A stretch of 64,000 nucleotides of DNA. It comes from Chryseobacterium mulctrae. Lineage in GTDB: Bacteria; Bacteroidota; Bacteroidia; Flavobacteriales; Weeksellaceae. The translations under genes and the position numbers were made by a program. The notes under the pieces were generated by a model, which saw only the letters and a list, made by a program, of their open reading frames with translations, searched no databases and was not told where the DNA came from. This document shows, one piece after another, positions 46,251 through 54,240 of this stretch (its first letter is position 1; each line of letters begins with the position of its first letter). Location: the NCBI RefSeq assembly GCF_006175945.1, contig NZ_VAJL01000001.1:1860001-1924000 (forward strand). Direction: 5' to 3'.

Positions 46251-46814
46251 TTATTTTCCGTTAAAAGCAGACATCGTATTATTGATTCCTGCAAAAACAA
46301 AAGACAGACAAGCTTTTGAAAACTTTTCTATTCTTTCGGGAAGTTTTTCAAGTTCTTCTTCATTCCAAGTTCCAAGAACATAATCCACCTGTCTTCCTTC
46401 AGAAAACTCGGCAGAAATACCGAAACGTAGCCTTGCATAATTCTGAGTTTGCAATACTTCCTGAATATTTTTAAGTCCGTTGTGACCGGCATCAGAACCT
46501 TTCATTTTCATTCTTAATGTTCCGAAAGGCAAAACCAGATCATCCGTAATAATCATGACATTTTCTAAAGGAATATTTTCTTTCTGCACCCAGTATTTTA
46601 CAGCATTTCCGGAAAGGTTCATATAAGTATCAGGTTTTAAAACGAATACTTTCCTTCCTTTATACTTTCCTTCCGCCATCCAGCCGAAATTGGTGGTATT
46701 GAATGATGATTCTAAAGTTTCAGCAATTTTTTCAGCAACTTTAAAACCTATATTGTGGCGTGTATTTTCATATTCCGGGCCTTTATTTCCAAGACCGACA
46801 ATTAAATATTTCAT
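46251..46814 (-). CDS. pth: Peptidyl-tRNA hydrolase
   Basis: 187 residues, the normal Pth length. It cleaves the ester between nascent peptide and tRNA to recycle stalled peptidyl-tRNA. The catalytic residues are visible: IVGLGNKGPEYENTRHNIGF gives Asn10 and His20, TYMNLSGNAV gives the substrate-binding Asn, and ITDDLVLPFGTLRMK gives Asp91/92. GSDAGHNGLKNI is the conserved C-terminal motif. It has its own promoter and starts next to the terminator of the lipoprotein gene upstream. Confidence 0.97.
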   Translation of the reverse strand: MKYLIVGLGNKGPEYENTRHNIGFKVAEKIAETLESSFNTTNFGWMAEGKYKGRKVFVLKPDTYMNLSGNAVKYWVQKENIPLENVMIITDDLVLPFGTLRMKMKGSDAGHNGLKNIQEVLQTQNYARLRFGISAEFSEGRQVDYVLGTWNEEELEKLPERIEKFSKACLSFVFAGINNTMSAFNGK

Positions 46815-46827
46815 GAGAAATTTTTTG

Positions 46828-46859
46828 CAAAATTAAGAGTTCTAAAATAAAAAACTCAA
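46828..46859 (-). promoter_or_regulatory. Promoter of pth
   Basis: TTG (46859-46857), 21 bases, then TAATTTTG (46835-46828) on the minus strand. The -33 element lies inside the terminator stem of the previous gene. Confidence 0.6.
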
Positions 46860-46876
46860 CCCTGAAAAGGATTGAG
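46848..46876 (-). terminator. Intrinsic terminator of the lipoprotein gene at 46905-47831
   Basis: On the minus strand CTCAATCC / GGGTTGAG form an 8-bp stem with one G-U pair and a six-base loop, followed by TTTTTTATTTT. It lies about 30 bases after the stop codon. Confidence 0.75.
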
Positions 46877-46904
46877 CTTAAATATTTTTTTAAAATTTTA
46901 TTAA

Positions 46905-47831
46905 TTACAAAGGTTTGTAGAAATAATTGATTCCAAATCCTTGAGTCATATAAGTCTGTGGATCATATCTATAATTAGTAGAAACTACAATTGGTGTAGG
47001 AACCGGTTGCGTCATATCTGTCACAGCAGCTCTTTTAGGACTATTTGGTGACAACATTAAACTTCTGTCGTCATTAATATCTGTAGAAATAAGTACTGAA
47101 ACTTTATATTCGAATGGCAACAGAGTATATCCGCTGATTTGAGAATCATAGCTGTTAAAATCAAACTTATAGTTTTGTGTAGCAGGTTCAAAAACATTCC
47201 CTGTCAATTTACCAACCTCTTTGGTTACCGAAGAAACGTTATCTCCTAAATAACTGTAAGCTGCTTTAGTATAATCTGTGTAAACAAAAGAAGGAATATC
47301 ATTACCTCTTTTCATTACAATAGAAGCCAATTTTGATGTTGTTGAGCTATACGTTAAAGTATAGATTGCTTTTGTTTTTGAAAAAACAGCATAAGGACCC
47401 GGTACTGTCGAAGGAGGTACAGGAGGTGCTTTTCTAAATATTGTTCTGTTTTCAGAGATCAATGTTAATTTTCCCAAATTACCATAAGTATATTGCTGAG
47501 TATAAGAAACACTATCAGTATCTATTGTACCATCACTATCTAAATCTAAAAAGCCATTGAATGTTACTTTACTGATTTTGTCACCACTCCACTCTACATT
47601 TGTTATAGAAGCTTTTTCTGTAATAACCCTTGAAAGAAGTAGACCATTATATTCATACTGTGCAATCAGTCCAAAGTCGGTCGCCTCTCTGGATAATGCT
47701 CTTGGACCATTCAAACCCGTATTGTCATTCAAATCCAGAAGTGGATTCCCTTCTTCATCAGTCAAATCTTTACAAGAATGTATTGAAGAAAAACCTGCTA
47801 TTAGCAAAATAAAATAGAAAAGTCTTTTCAT
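46905..47831 (-). CDS. Lipoprotein with YD-like repeats, unknown function
   Basis: 308 residues with a lipobox at Cys20 (SIHSCKDLTDEEGN). The K-D-x-x-D-E-E stretch after the cysteine resembles the Bacteroidetes lipoprotein export signal, so it is probably on the cell surface. The mature part has short repeats such as SGDKISKVTFNGF and YTYGNLGKLTLISEN, typical of YD/RHS-like beta-hairpins. It resembles the protein at 49023-49916 in layout (GPR near the start, GxKIxKVxF, QYxYxxxGK, a tail ending in K-P-L or K-A-L), so the two are paralogues. Function not known. Confidence 0.65.
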   Translation of the reverse strand: MKRLFYFILLIAGFSSIHSCKDLTDEEGNPLLDLNDNTGLNGPRALSREATDFGLIAQYEYNGLLLSRVITEKASITNVEWSGDKISKVTFNGFLDLDSDGTIDTDSVSYTQQYTYGNLGKLTLISENRTIFRKAPPVPPSTVPGPYAVFSKTKAIYTLTYSSTTSKLASIVMKRGNDIPSFVYTDYTKAAYSYLGDNVSSVTKEVGKLTGNVFEPATQNYKFDFNSYDSQISGYTLLPFEYKVSVLISTDINDDRSLMLSPNSPKRAAVTDMTQPVPTPIVVSTNYRYDPQTYMTQGFGINYFYKPL

Positions 47832-47858
47832 TATGTAATGGGATTATTTATTTTTCCA

Positions 47859-47866
47859 CAAATATA
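47859..47866 (-). promoter_or_regulatory. -7 box for the lipoprotein gene at 46905-47831
   Basis: TATATTTG on the minus strand, 27 bases before the start codon. The -33 position has no TTG. The rest of 47832-48062 is AT-rich and otherwise empty. Confidence 0.4.
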
Positions 47867-48062
47867 ATTTTTTTTTGTATAAAAATTGCGTTTTACTTTA
47901 TATTATCGCAAAATAATAGTGAAAATTCAAAAAATTTAGTACTCAAATATTCATTCCGATAAACTCCTGAAAAATACTCATTCTATTTTTTCCAATATAT
48001 TCCATTACAATATTATTTTCTAATCTGCTATTGTAAAACTCATTAGCTTCAAGTATTAAATT

Positions 48063-48980
48063 TTAGAAAATATCATGATGGTGATGTCCTCCTCCACTTC
48101 TACTCCCACTACTTTCTTCCACAGGATAAATTATTTCATTTAGTTTTTGCGGGGAAACCTTTTCACTATTTTTTGGTAAATCAATCGATATTTTATTACT
48201 GGAATTTATTTTACTTAAGTATATTTTTTTGTCTGTTTTCACAAGCACCTTATCCACTTTATCTAAAACTTTATCTAAAGTATTTTTTTGATTAGAAGAT
48301 TCCGGTGAAAAATACTCTACCTGCAACGCTAAGGTATTGATTGATTTTGGTTGGTTATGCTCAATAATTTCTAAAACATCCGGACGAATTTTTATTGCAT
48401 CACTGTACCAAACATTACAAGATTTACTATCCGGGACTAAAAAAGTCTGGCATTTCACAGAAGTATAATTTTTGAGAGGAGAACTTGCAATTGTAGAAAC
48501 TACACCTTTTCCGAAGCTATCAAAATATTTAAAAATAGTTCCAAACGGGGGCTGTATCGCAAAGCTTGTATTACCGATGTTTTCAGAATCAATAACCGGT
48601 TTTTCCAATTCCTGAACCCATTTCCGAAAATCTTTTTTTGCAATCGAAGCATGCCACGATTTTTGATCTTTAGTATAGAAATAATCTACAGAATCATGCT
48701 TTTTTCGATAAATCATACCGTAAGAAATGTTTTTCAAAAGCCTTTCTGTTACTTCTCTTTTCACATCACCTTCGTTAAATATTAAGACGATATCGGAATG
48801 CGTTCCGAGCATATCTTTCTCCTCAAGTTCAATGACTCCTTTGAAATAACCTTCAGAATCATTAAGAAGTTCTGTCGTTTTTCCAGCCGTATTGTTCTCT
48901 GATTTATTGCACGAAACAATTATCCCTAATACGAATACCAGCAACGATAATTTAATTTGTTTTTTTTGAATAAAAACCAT
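48063..48980 (-). CDS. Lipoprotein with histidine-rich C-terminal tail, unknown function
   Basis: 305 residues. The lipobox is IIVSCNKSEN (Cys24), so it is a lipid-anchored envelope protein. The mature part has no recognised domain; it shows hydrophobic strands (DIVLIFNEGDVKREV, HDSVDYFYTKDQKS) and a Lys/Asn-rich segment with KVLDKVDKVLVKTDKKIY. The C-terminus ends in GSRSGGGHHHHDIF, a native Gly-His tail that could bind a metal. It starts 42 bases after the stop of the upstream lipoprotein gene (49023-49916), so they may be co-transcribed. Function not known. Confidence 0.65.
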   Translation of the reverse strand: MVFIQKKQIKLSLLVFVLGIIVSCNKSENNTAGKTTELLNDSEGYFKGVIELEEKDMLGTHSDIVLIFNEGDVKREVTERLLKNISYGMIYRKKHDSVDYFYTKDQKSWHASIAKKDFRKWVQELEKPVIDSENIGNTSFAIQPPFGTIFKYFDSFGKGVVSTIASSPLKNYTSVKCQTFLVPDSKSCNVWYSDAIKIRPDVLEIIEHNQPKSINTLALQVEYFSPESSNQKNTLDKVLDKVDKVLVKTDKKIYLSKINSSNKISIDLPKNSEKVSPQKLNEIIYPVEESSGSRSGGGHHHHDIF

Positions 48981-49022
48981 CTTACTATTTACGAGATTAC
49001 TAAACTATCATCCAACATCATC

Positions 49023-49916
49023 TTACAAAGCCTTATAAATATACTTTTGAGTTTGCGTCTGATCTGAAACCGGATAATTTTGCGTATCATATAAATAAGT
49101 ATATGTTACAGGAAATATCGGAGCCGGAGCGGGATTTACAATATTAAAACTTGTAATATTATTAGCAGATAGAGATGAAAAATTTAAAGGATGAAATAGG
49201 CTCCACATCACAAAAAACGTTTTAGGCAAAGTGGTGTATGGATTTATTTTATTGTCGTAACCATCGAAGTTATGGGTAATAGTAATTGCTGTAGACATAT
49301 CCGGAACACCTGTAGAACTAGTAGCTCCGTATTCCATTACCATTTTTGTAATATTATCTCCTGTATTTGTCAGGTTATAGTTGTAAAAATGGGTATAAGT
49401 ACTTCCCGATTTTTTCTTTTCTACAATTTTTGTCATCTTCCCTGCACTGTCATAGGTGTAAGTATATTCACTATCGAAATTTGGTGTACTACCCAACATT
49501 CTATTGCATGTTGTATAATTGATTCTTCCATTTGAATCATAAGTTATATTATACTCTTGTGTTATACTGTTTGCAGGAACAGCACCATTAACTTCCTGCT
49601 CAAATTTAACTTTTGTAATTTTCCCTGAAGTATAAGTAACTCTTCCGACAATAAAAGAAGTAGAACCACTTGCTTCCTTAAATATTGCTTTTTCTAAAAC
49701 ATTTCCGGTAGTTACATATTCCTGATTGGTAACATTATTTGCAACAACTTTGTGTAAAATTCGAGGACCAGTAATTGTTGGTGCACTTCCACCACTGCTT
49801 CCTGAACCTCCAGGATTATTAAGTGTATTATTAATAGGATCTGCGGTTGTGTTATCGCATGAAAACATGAAACCAAGAAGCAAGACCGATAAGCCTTTGA
49901 ATAAATTTTTAATCAT
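49023..49916 (-). CDS. Lipoprotein with YD-like repeats, paralogue of 46905-47831
   Basis: 297 residues from ATG 49916. A frame upstream to 49964 would include the -7 box, so the internal ATG is preferred. The lipobox is FMFSCDNTTADP (Cys20), followed by a Gly/Ser linker (GGSGSSGGSAP). Repeats such as TSGKITKVKFEQEV, YNITYDSNGRINYTT and YTYTYDSAGKMTKIV are YD-type hairpins: Y-x-Y-D-x-x-G-(K/R)-I. It probably forms an extended envelope protein. It is the first gene after mfd on this strand, with its own promoter. Confidence 0.7.
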   Translation of the reverse strand: MIKNLFKGLSVLLLGFMFSCDNTTADPINNTLNNPGGSGSSGGSAPTITGPRILHKVVANNVTNQEYVTTGNVLEKAIFKEASGSTSFIVGRVTYTSGKITKVKFEQEVNGAVPANSITQEYNITYDSNGRINYTTCNRMLGSTPNFDSEYTYTYDSAGKMTKIVEKKKSGSTYTHFYNYNLTNTGDNITKMVMEYGATSSTGVPDMSTAITITHNFDGYDNKINPYTTLPKTFFVMWSLFHPLNFSSLSANNITSFNIVNPAPAPIFPVTYTYLYDTQNYPVSDQTQTQKYIYKAL

Positions 49917-49936
49917 ATTTTGTTTATTATTAATCT

Positions 49937-49965
49937 CAAAAATATAAATTATTTTCAATATCAAA
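49937..49965 (-). promoter_or_regulatory. Promoter of the YD-repeat lipoprotein gene
   Basis: TTTG (49965-49962), 17 bases, then TATTTTTG (49944-49937) on the minus strand: a complete -33/-7 pair, 20 bases before ATG 49916. Confidence 0.7.
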
Positions 49966-49985
49966 GGATTTATTTTAAATCATTA

Positions 49986-50017
49986 ATAAAAAAGACCTAA
50001 AACAACTTTTAGATCTT
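49986..50017 (-). terminator. Intrinsic terminator of mfd
   Basis: On the minus strand AAGATCTAAAA / TTTTAGGTCTT form an 11-bp stem with one G-U pair and a four-base loop, followed by a T-run. It lies just after the mfd stop. Confidence 0.78.
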
Positions 50018-50040
50018 TTATAAATTAAGGAAATCGCTAA

Positions 50041-53000
50041 TTAAATTCCTAAAATCGATTTCAGCAAAATATTCACCTCATCTACATTCTTCACTTTATC
50101 TTTTCGCATCATCAGATTATTTCCGTCTTTGCCTGCTTTCTCTTTCAACTGAGCTTGCGCAGGATTTTGAGTTAAATAAGAAATAATATGTCTGAATTTA
50201 TCGGTTTGATAAAACTTATCTTGAGGATTACTTGGGAAATACCCTAAGAAAATTCCGTTTTTCATTACGATTTTTTCGAAGCCAATTTCGGAAGCTAACC
50301 ATTTAAGAGCAACACTTTTCAGTAAGTTAACAGCTTCACTTGGCAGATTTCCAAAACGGTCTTTCAGTTCAGATTCAAATTTCTGCAGATCTTTTTCATT
50401 ATCTATTTCGGCTAATTTCTGATAAAGCAGCAATCTTTCTTCGGTACTGGAAACATAAAAATCCGGAAGCATCAGTTCCAAATCAGTATCAATATTTACT
50501 TCTTTTACCGATTTGAAAAGTTTATTTCTATCTTCTTCATTTTCAAAAAGATTTTCAAAATTTTCATCATCTTTTAATTCTTCAAGCGCTTCCTGCATCA
50601 TTTTCTGATAGGTTTCGAATCCCATTTCATTGATAAACCCGCTTTGTTCACCACCCAATAAATCTCCTGCTCCACGAATTTCCAAATCTTTCATCGCAAT
50701 CTGGAAACCGCTTCCCAAATCTGAAAACTGCTCAATCGCTTCCAAACGCTTTCTCGCATCGGAAGTCATCATATCAAACGGCGGCGTAATCAGATAACAA
50801 AATGCTTTTCTATTGCTTCGCCCAACTCTTCCTCTCATTTGGTGAAGATCTGCCATTCCGAAACGTTGCGCATCATTAATGAAAATCGTATTCGCATTCG
50901 GAACATCTACTCCACTTTCAATAATCGTGGTTGCGACCAAAACGTCATATTTTCCATCCATAAAATCCAGGACGTTCTGTTCCATTTGCTTCCCTTCCAT
51001 TTGTCCGTGTGCCGTAATAACTCTAGCATCGGGAACCAATCTTTGGATCAAACCTGCAATATCTTTCAGATTTTCGATTCTGTTATTGATGAAATAAACC
51101 TGTCCGTCACGTTGCAACTCATAAGAAACTGCATCACGAATAATTTCTTCACTAAATCCAATAATATTTGTATCAACCGGTTGTCTGTTTGGCGGTGGTG
51201 TTTTGATCACCGAAAGATCTCGTGCAGCCATCAGAGAAAACTGTAAAGTTCTCGGAATCGGTGTCGCAGTCAATGTTAAGGTATCAACATTGGTTTTCAT
51301 CGTTTTCAGTTTATCTTTTACAGAAACTCCAAATTTATGCTCTTCATCAATAATTAATAAACCTAAATTTTTAAATTTCACTTTATCTGCAGCCAACTGG
51401 TGCGTCCCAATAACGATGTCAACTTTCCCATCGTCTAATCCCTGTAAAGTTTCAGATTTTTGTTTCGCTGTTCTGAATCGGTTCAAGTAAGAAATAGTCA
51501 CCGGAAAATCTTTCAACCTTTCCTTGAAACTTCTGTAATGTTGAAAAGCCAGAATAGTAGTCGGAACTAAAATTGCAACTTGTTTACCATCTGTAGCAGC
51601 TTTAAAGGCAGCACGAATGGCAACTTCTGTTTTTCCGAAACCAACGTCGCCGCAAATCAAACGATCCATCACTCCTTCATCTTCCATATCTTTTTTAACA
51701 TCAAGAGTCGCTTTTTCCTGATCCGGTGTATCTTCATAAGCGAAACTTGCCTCCAACTCATTTTGAAGATAAGAATCTGGCGAATATTGGAATCCTTTTG
51801 CGGTTTTTCTTTCCGCATATAATTTAATCAAATCGAAAGCAATTTGCTTAACTCTCGCTTTTGTTTTTTGTTTTAATGATTTCCAGGCAGGAGAACCAAG
51901 CTTGCTTAAAACAATCTCTTTTCCATCCGGACCGTTGTATTTTGAAATTTTATGAAGCGAATGAATACTTACATATAATAAATCCCCATTTTTATAAGTC
52001 AGTTTAAAACACTCCTGAATTTTTCCGTCGTTATTTACCTTTACCAATCCCATAAATTTCCCGATCCCATGATCGATGTGGGCAATAAAATCCCCAACTT
52101 TCAGCGACATTAAATCTTTCAGCGTTAACTGCTCAGATTTAGCAAATGTATTTTTCGCTTTATATCGTTGGTAACGGTCAAAAATCTGATGATCGGTGTA
52201 AACCAGAATTTTGTGATTGGGATCTACAAAGCCTTCATGAAGTTCAGATTTAAAACTTTTAAAAGCCAACTGATGTCCTAATTCATCAAAAATAGACACC
52301 AATCTTTCTTTTTGTTTTTCTGTAGAAAAAGAGATCCAGATATCAAAACCTTCTTCTTTTTTCTCCTGTAAATCTTCAATCAGTAACTGAAAATTCTTAT
52401 GAAACGAAGGTTGTGCAGTTTGATTAAGCTTTACTTCTTGAAATTTTATGCTCTCAATTCCAACACTGCTGAAATCAACGGTTTTAAATTTTTTATAATC
52501 AAATAAAAACTCTTCATCGGATATAAAAAGTTCCTTTGGAGTACGGTGTGCAATGTCTTTATTTAAATCTTCATACTTAACTAAAGATTTTTCGTAAAAT
52601 GTCCTAAGTTTTTGAAGACCAACAATTCCGTTTTTAAAAATAACAAAGCTTTCTTTGGGCAAAATTTCGAGAAAAGAAACCCTTGTTCCCGAAACCGAAA
52701 AATTCATATTAGAAACCAACTGAAAACCTTCTACTTTATCAATAGAAAGTTGGGTTTCTATATCGAAAGTTTTAATATTCTCGACTTCATTTCCGAAGAA
52801 AGTAATACGATAAGGCTTTTCATTGGAGTAAGAAAATACATCGACAATTCCGCCACGAACGGAAAATTCTCCCGGCTCAGAAACAAAATCTGTTTGCTGA
52901 AACTGATAATGATTCAGTAATTCATCCACAAAATCAAAATCGAGTTGATCTCCTGTTTTAATGTTATGAGAAATCGCCTTAAAATCTTCTTTCTTCAACA

Positions 53001-53403
53001 CTTTTTCAGACAAAGCTCCCACGTAAGCCACAATAACTTTTGGAGATTTTTCTGAATTTATTTTATTTAAAACCTCAGTTCTCAATACCAAATTGGCATT
53101 CTGAGTTTTCTCGACCTGATAAGGCTCCATGTGAGTTGCCGGAAAATAAAGTACACTTTCTTTTCCCAGCAAATCTTCCATTTCACTGTTAATGTATAAT
53201 GCTTCCTCTTTGTCATCTGAAAGAAAAAGAACCGTTTTTTTGTGAGTAAGAAAGAGCTCGGCTGCAAAAACAGAAGCTGAAGAACCTGCACTTCCTCTTA
53301 CAGAAAGATGCGGCTGGGTATCAATTTGTGAGAAAATTTCTTTTCCAAATTCATTTTTAAGCAAATCGGGAAGGAATTTTTCGTTGATATTTTTTAACTG
53401 CAT
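50041..53403 (-). CDS. mfd: Transcription-repair coupling factor
   Basis: 1120 residues from ATG 53403. Mfd removes RNA polymerase stalled at DNA lesions and recruits UvrA. The UvrB-like N-terminal domain comes first (HLSVRGSAGSSASVFAAELF), then the CarD-like RNA-polymerase-interaction domain (LKVGDFIAHIDHGIGKFMGL), and the RecG-like translocase with Walker A GDVGFGKTEVAIRAAF (about 584), the DEEH box in LLIIDEEHKFGV and TATPIPRTLQF. GRVGRSNRKAFCYL is motif VI. A frame upstream to 53469 covers a -7 box, so the internal ATG is preferred. The leader carries an imperfect palindrome at 53432-53450. Confidence 0.97.
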   Translation of the reverse strand: MQLKNINEKFLPDLLKNEFGKEIFSQIDTQPHLSVRGSAGSSASVFAAELFLTHKKTVLFLSDDKEEALYINSEMEDLLGKESVLYFPATHMEPYQVEKTQNANLVLRTEVLNKINSEKSPKVIVAYVGALSEKVLKKEDFKAISHNIKTGDQLDFDFVDELLNHYQFQQTDFVSEPGEFSVRGGIVDVFSYSNEKPYRITFFGNEVENIKTFDIETQLSIDKVEGFQLVSNMNFSVSGTRVSFLEILPKESFVIFKNGIVGLQKLRTFYEKSLVKYEDLNKDIAHRTPKELFISDEEFLFDYKKFKTVDFSSVGIESIKFQEVKLNQTAQPSFHKNFQLLIEDLQEKKEEGFDIWISFSTEKQKERLVSIFDELGHQLAFKSFKSELHEGFVDPNHKILVYTDHQIFDRYQRYKAKNTFAKSEQLTLKDLMSLKVGDFIAHIDHGIGKFMGLVKVNNDGKIQECFKLTYKNGDLLYVSIHSLHKISKYNGPDGKEIVLSKLGSPAWKSLKQKTKARVKQIAFDLIKLYAERKTAKGFQYSPDSYLQNELEASFAYEDTPDQEKATLDVKKDMEDEGVMDRLICGDVGFGKTEVAIRAAFKAATDGKQVAILVPTTILAFQHYRSFKERLKDFPVTISYLNRFRTAKQKSETLQGLDDGKVDIVIGTHQLAADKVKFKNLGLLIIDEEHKFGVSVKDKLKTMKTNVDTLTLTATPIPRTLQFSLMAARDLSVIKTPPPNRQPVDTNIIGFSEEIIRDAVSYELQRDGQVYFINNRIENLKDIAGLIQRLVPDARVITAHGQMEGKQMEQNVLDFMDGKYDVLVATTIIESGVDVPNANTIFINDAQRFGMADLHQMRGRVGRSNRKAFCYLITPPFDMMTSDARKRLEAIEQFSDLGSGFQIAMKDLEIRGAGDLLGGEQSGFINEMGFETYQKMMQEALEELKDDENFENLFENEEDRNKLFKSVKEVNIDTDLELMLPDFYVSSTEERLLLYQKLAEIDNEKDLQKFESELKDRFGNLPSEAVNLLKSVALKWLASEIGFEKIVMKNGIFLGYFPSNPQDKFYQTDKFRHIISYLTQNPAQAQLKEKAGKDGNNLMMRKDKVKNVDEVNILLKSILGI

Positions 53404-53466
53404 AAATAATGTAGGTATAAACGACAAAATCGATTTCGGGAGCGCTCCGAAACCGTTTGATTTTAT

Positions 53467-53474
53467 CAAAGATA
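53467..53474 (-). promoter_or_regulatory. -7 box of mfd
   Basis: TATCTTTG on the minus strand, 63 bases before ATG 53403. No TTG is well placed as -33. The implied leader contains an imperfect GC-rich palindrome around AGCGCT. Confidence 0.45.
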
Positions 53475-53644
53475 CGTTATTTTTTTATTTTTAAAATCAT
53501 CAGAGTTTAATCAACTTTTAACATAAAAGAGCTTATTTCTTAATACCAAGACAAAATGTTTTAAAATAAGTTAAAAAATTAAAGCATTTGCTTTCGGGCA
53601 CAATCTTTGGAACTTATCAATTATAAACCAAAAAATAAAATATT

Positions 53645-54034
53645 ATGAAAAATGCATTCAAAATTCTGGGGGCTTTAATGCTTCTGTTTACCTTCATGTC
53701 GATTTCCTCGTGCAGTAACGATGACGATCCGGCCGACAATGATTTTTTCGCAGGAACTTATAAAGGGAGTATTTCCTATAAAGATAACGACAATGATATT
53801 GCAACAGATAATGGTGAAGTTTTCGTAACAAAAATTGCAAGCGGAACCAAATACAACTTTAGATTTTCTAACGGAATTCCTGACCTTAACGGATTAGAAT
53901 TTCAAAAACAAGGTGACAATACTTTAGTTATGGTGAATTCTACTGCACTTGTTTATGTAAGAATCGACAACAATGAGCTTAAAATGCTTTATACCGCAGA
54001 TGGAAAAACATGGAGAGCCAACTGTACACGATAA
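53645..54034 (+). CDS. Small lipoprotein of unknown function
   Basis: 129 residues. The lipobox is SISSCSNDDDPADND (Cys23); the Asp-rich stretch directly after the cysteine resembles the Bacteroidetes lipoprotein export signal for surface display. The mature part has a beta-rich look: FFAGTYKGSISYKDND, GEVFVTKIASGTKYNFRFSN and ELKMLYTADGKTWRANC, reminiscent of small lipocalin-like domains, but the match is weak. It is transcribed away from mfd and followed by a terminator. Confidence 0.65.
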   Translation: MKNAFKILGALMLLFTFMSISSCSNDDDPADNDFFAGTYKGSISYKDNDNDIATDNGEVFVTKIASGTKYNFRFSNGIPDLNGLEFQKQGDNTLVMVNSTALVYVRIDNNELKMLYTADGKTWRANCTR

Positions 54035-54059
54035 TACAATAACTATTCATTCATATGTT

Positions 54060-54093
54060 GCCCGTTTCCAAATTTGGAGGCGGGCTTTATTTT
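54060..54093 (+). terminator. Intrinsic terminator after the small lipoprotein gene
   Basis: GCCCGTTTCCAAA pairs with TTTGGAGGCGGGC in a long stem with two G-U pairs and essentially no loop beyond the AT centre, followed by TTTATTTTG. It shows that the open frame starting at 54055 is not a gene start. Confidence 0.75.
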
Positions 54094-54180
54094 GAATCTA
54101 ACTTTCTAAAAATAAAAGCTTTAAAATATAATTTGAAATTATTTCGAAAGAACAATTGTAAATTAAAAAACATCATCAAA

Positions 54181-54212
54181 TTGGGAAATACACAATATTT
54201 TTCATATTTTTG
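54181..54212 (+). promoter_or_regulatory. Promoter of the T9SS type A protein gene
   Basis: TTG (54181-54183), 21 bases, then TATTTTTG (54205-54212), ending 28 bases before ATG 54241. It sets the gene start at 54241. Confidence 0.7.
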
Positions 54213-54240
54213 CAATCAAACACTCAAAACAATATCAAAT

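Noticed and set aside
48063..48110. GGGHHHHDIF as a vector His-tag contaminant
   Set aside because: It is the natural end of a chromosomal reading frame with a normal stop, flanked by flavobacterial genes.
53404..53469. Upstream extension of mfd to 53469
   Set aside because: The first codon overlaps the -7 box at 53467-53474, so it cannot be transcribed from that promoter; ATG 53403 starts a normal Mfd.
54055..54240. Upstream extension of the T9SS type A gene to 54055
   Set aside because: It would run through a terminator hairpin (54060-54093) and a complete promoter (54181-54212); the signal peptide begins at 54241.
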